The position numbers and the translations under genes were made by a program. Below, one piece after another: positions 5,446-5,972 of a DNA stretch of 5,972 bases; position 1 is the first letter of the stretch; each line of letters starts with the position of its first letter. The DNA comes from Novosphingobium sp. UBA1948 (GTDB taxonomy: Bacteria > Pseudomonadota > Alphaproteobacteria > Sphingomonadales > Sphingomonadaceae), in NCBI GenBank assembly GCA_002336765.1, contig DDES01000215.1:1886-7857 (forward strand), written 5' to 3'. Below the pieces are notes generated by a model. The model was not told the DNA's origin. It did no database searches and saw nothing but the letters and a program-made list of their open reading frames with translations.

Positions 5446-5972
5446 ATGACCCACGCACTGAAAACCGGCGGCGACCGCGGCTATCTGCGCATCGCCACCG
5501 AGGAAGCCTTTGCCACACAGCGGCAGGTCGATCTGCTGGTGAAACTGGTGAAGGACGGCAAGGCCGACCGCGGTATCACCTCGCTCTGGGGCTTTTACGG
5601 CACCAACACCGATGCCCGCGCGCGCGCCACGCTGGATCGCCTGCTTGATCTGGGCGCCGGTCGCATCGCCGATATGGATGCCAGCGGCATCGACAAGGCG
5701 GTGCTGTCGCTCACCAGTCCGGGCGTGCAGGCCTATGTCGATGTCGAAGATGCGCGGCAGGTGGCGCGCGAGGCCAACGACCTGCTGGCCGAGGCGGTGG
5801 CCGCCCACCCCGACCGCTATGTCGGCATGACCGCCATCGCCCCGCAGGATCCCGCATGGAGCGCGGCGGAAATCCGGCGCGGGGCGGAGCTCGGCTTTCG
5901 CGGCGTGCTGGTCAACAGCCACACGCATGGCGAATATCTCGACGCGGCGAAGTTCGATCCGATCTTCCGCGC
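5446..5972 (+). CDS. ligW: LigW-like aromatic acid decarboxylase (amidohydrolase superfamily), N-terminal part
   Basis: The frame is open to the right edge, giving the first 175 residues of a protein that should be about 330-340 long. The N-terminus closely matches remembered LigW (5-carboxyvanillate decarboxylase) of SYK-6: LKTGG at 5-9, GYLRIATEEAFAT at 12-24, LWGFY at 47-51, RIADMDASGIDKA near 73-85, LTSPGVQ near 89-95 and IAPQDPAWSA near 136-145. LigW removes CO2 from 5-carboxyvanillate to give vanillate in biphenyl-type lignin catabolism, using a divalent metal (Mn2+). E19, in the EEA triplet that replaces the HxH of other amidohydrolases, is the expected first metal ligand. The His and Asp ligands lie beyond the edge. 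The ATG at 5446 has GAAGGA at 5432-5437, 8 nt upstream, which overlaps the end of the dehydrogenase gene. A related enzyme acting on dihydroxybenzoates or other hydroxybenzoates is the main alternative, so the symbol means LigW-like. Confidence 0.85.
   Translation, partial: MTHALKTGGDRGYLRIATEEAFATQRQVDLLVKLVKDGKADRGITSLWGFYGTNTDARARATLDRLLDLGAGRIADMDASGIDKAVLSLTSPGVQAYVDVEDARQVAREANDLLAEAVAAHPDRYVGMTAIAPQDPAWSAAEIRRGAELGFRGVLVNSHTHGEYLDAAKFDPIFR

Noticed and set aside
3992..5518. Long open frame of 508 codons on the minus strand, opposite the second aldehyde dehydrogenase
   Set aside because: It is a GC-rich antisense shadow of a clear gene. Its translation is rich in His, Arg, Gly and Ala, with no recognisable domain.

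Overview
This GC-rich window looks like part of an aromatic-degradation gene cluster from an alphaproteobacterium, most likely a sphingomonad of the Novosphingobium/Sphingobium type. That taxonomic guess is an inference. It rests on the codon and GC style and on the last gene, whose N-terminus closely resembles LigW (5-carboxyvanillate decarboxylase) of Sphingobium SYK-6 as I remember that sequence. All seven genes are on the + strand. I see no RNA genes, mobile elements or CRISPR.

Region 1 (1-1782) is the end of a phenol-hydroxylase / catechol meta-cleavage operon in the classical order dmpP-dmpQ-dmpB. It holds the C-terminal part of the phenol hydroxylase reductase (cut by the window edge), a plant-type [2Fe-2S] ferredoxin of the XylT/DmpQ type, and a complete catechol 2,3-dioxygenase with all its expected active-site residues. 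Spacing is tight (16 nt, then 1 nt). Together they convert phenol to catechol, open the catechol ring to 2-hydroxymuconic semialdehyde, and keep the dioxygenase iron reduced.

Region 2 (1783-2507) departs from the classical operon. Instead of dmpC-I there are two hairpins (the second followed by a T-rich tract), then a small GlcG/HbpS-like (DUF336) gene. A leader of about 176 nt follows, with an AT-rich promoter-like patch and an imperfect palindrome.

Region 3 (2508-3954) holds an aldehyde dehydrogenase of the salicylaldehyde/vanillin (NahF/Vdh) type, closed by a textbook rho-independent terminator.

Region 4 (3955-5972) starts with a 17-nt palindrome that resembles IclR-family operators. It is followed by a probable two-gene unit: a succinate-semialdehyde-dehydrogenase-like aldehyde dehydrogenase and, 5 nt later, the start of the LigW-like decarboxylase, cut by the right edge.

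The window therefore seems to contain at least three transcription units serving aromatic catabolism: ring hydroxylation and cleavage, aromatic aldehyde oxidation, and aldehyde oxidation with aromatic acid decarboxylation. No gene here clearly handles the ring-cleavage product. Either that function lies elsewhere or one of the two aldehyde dehydrogenases does it.
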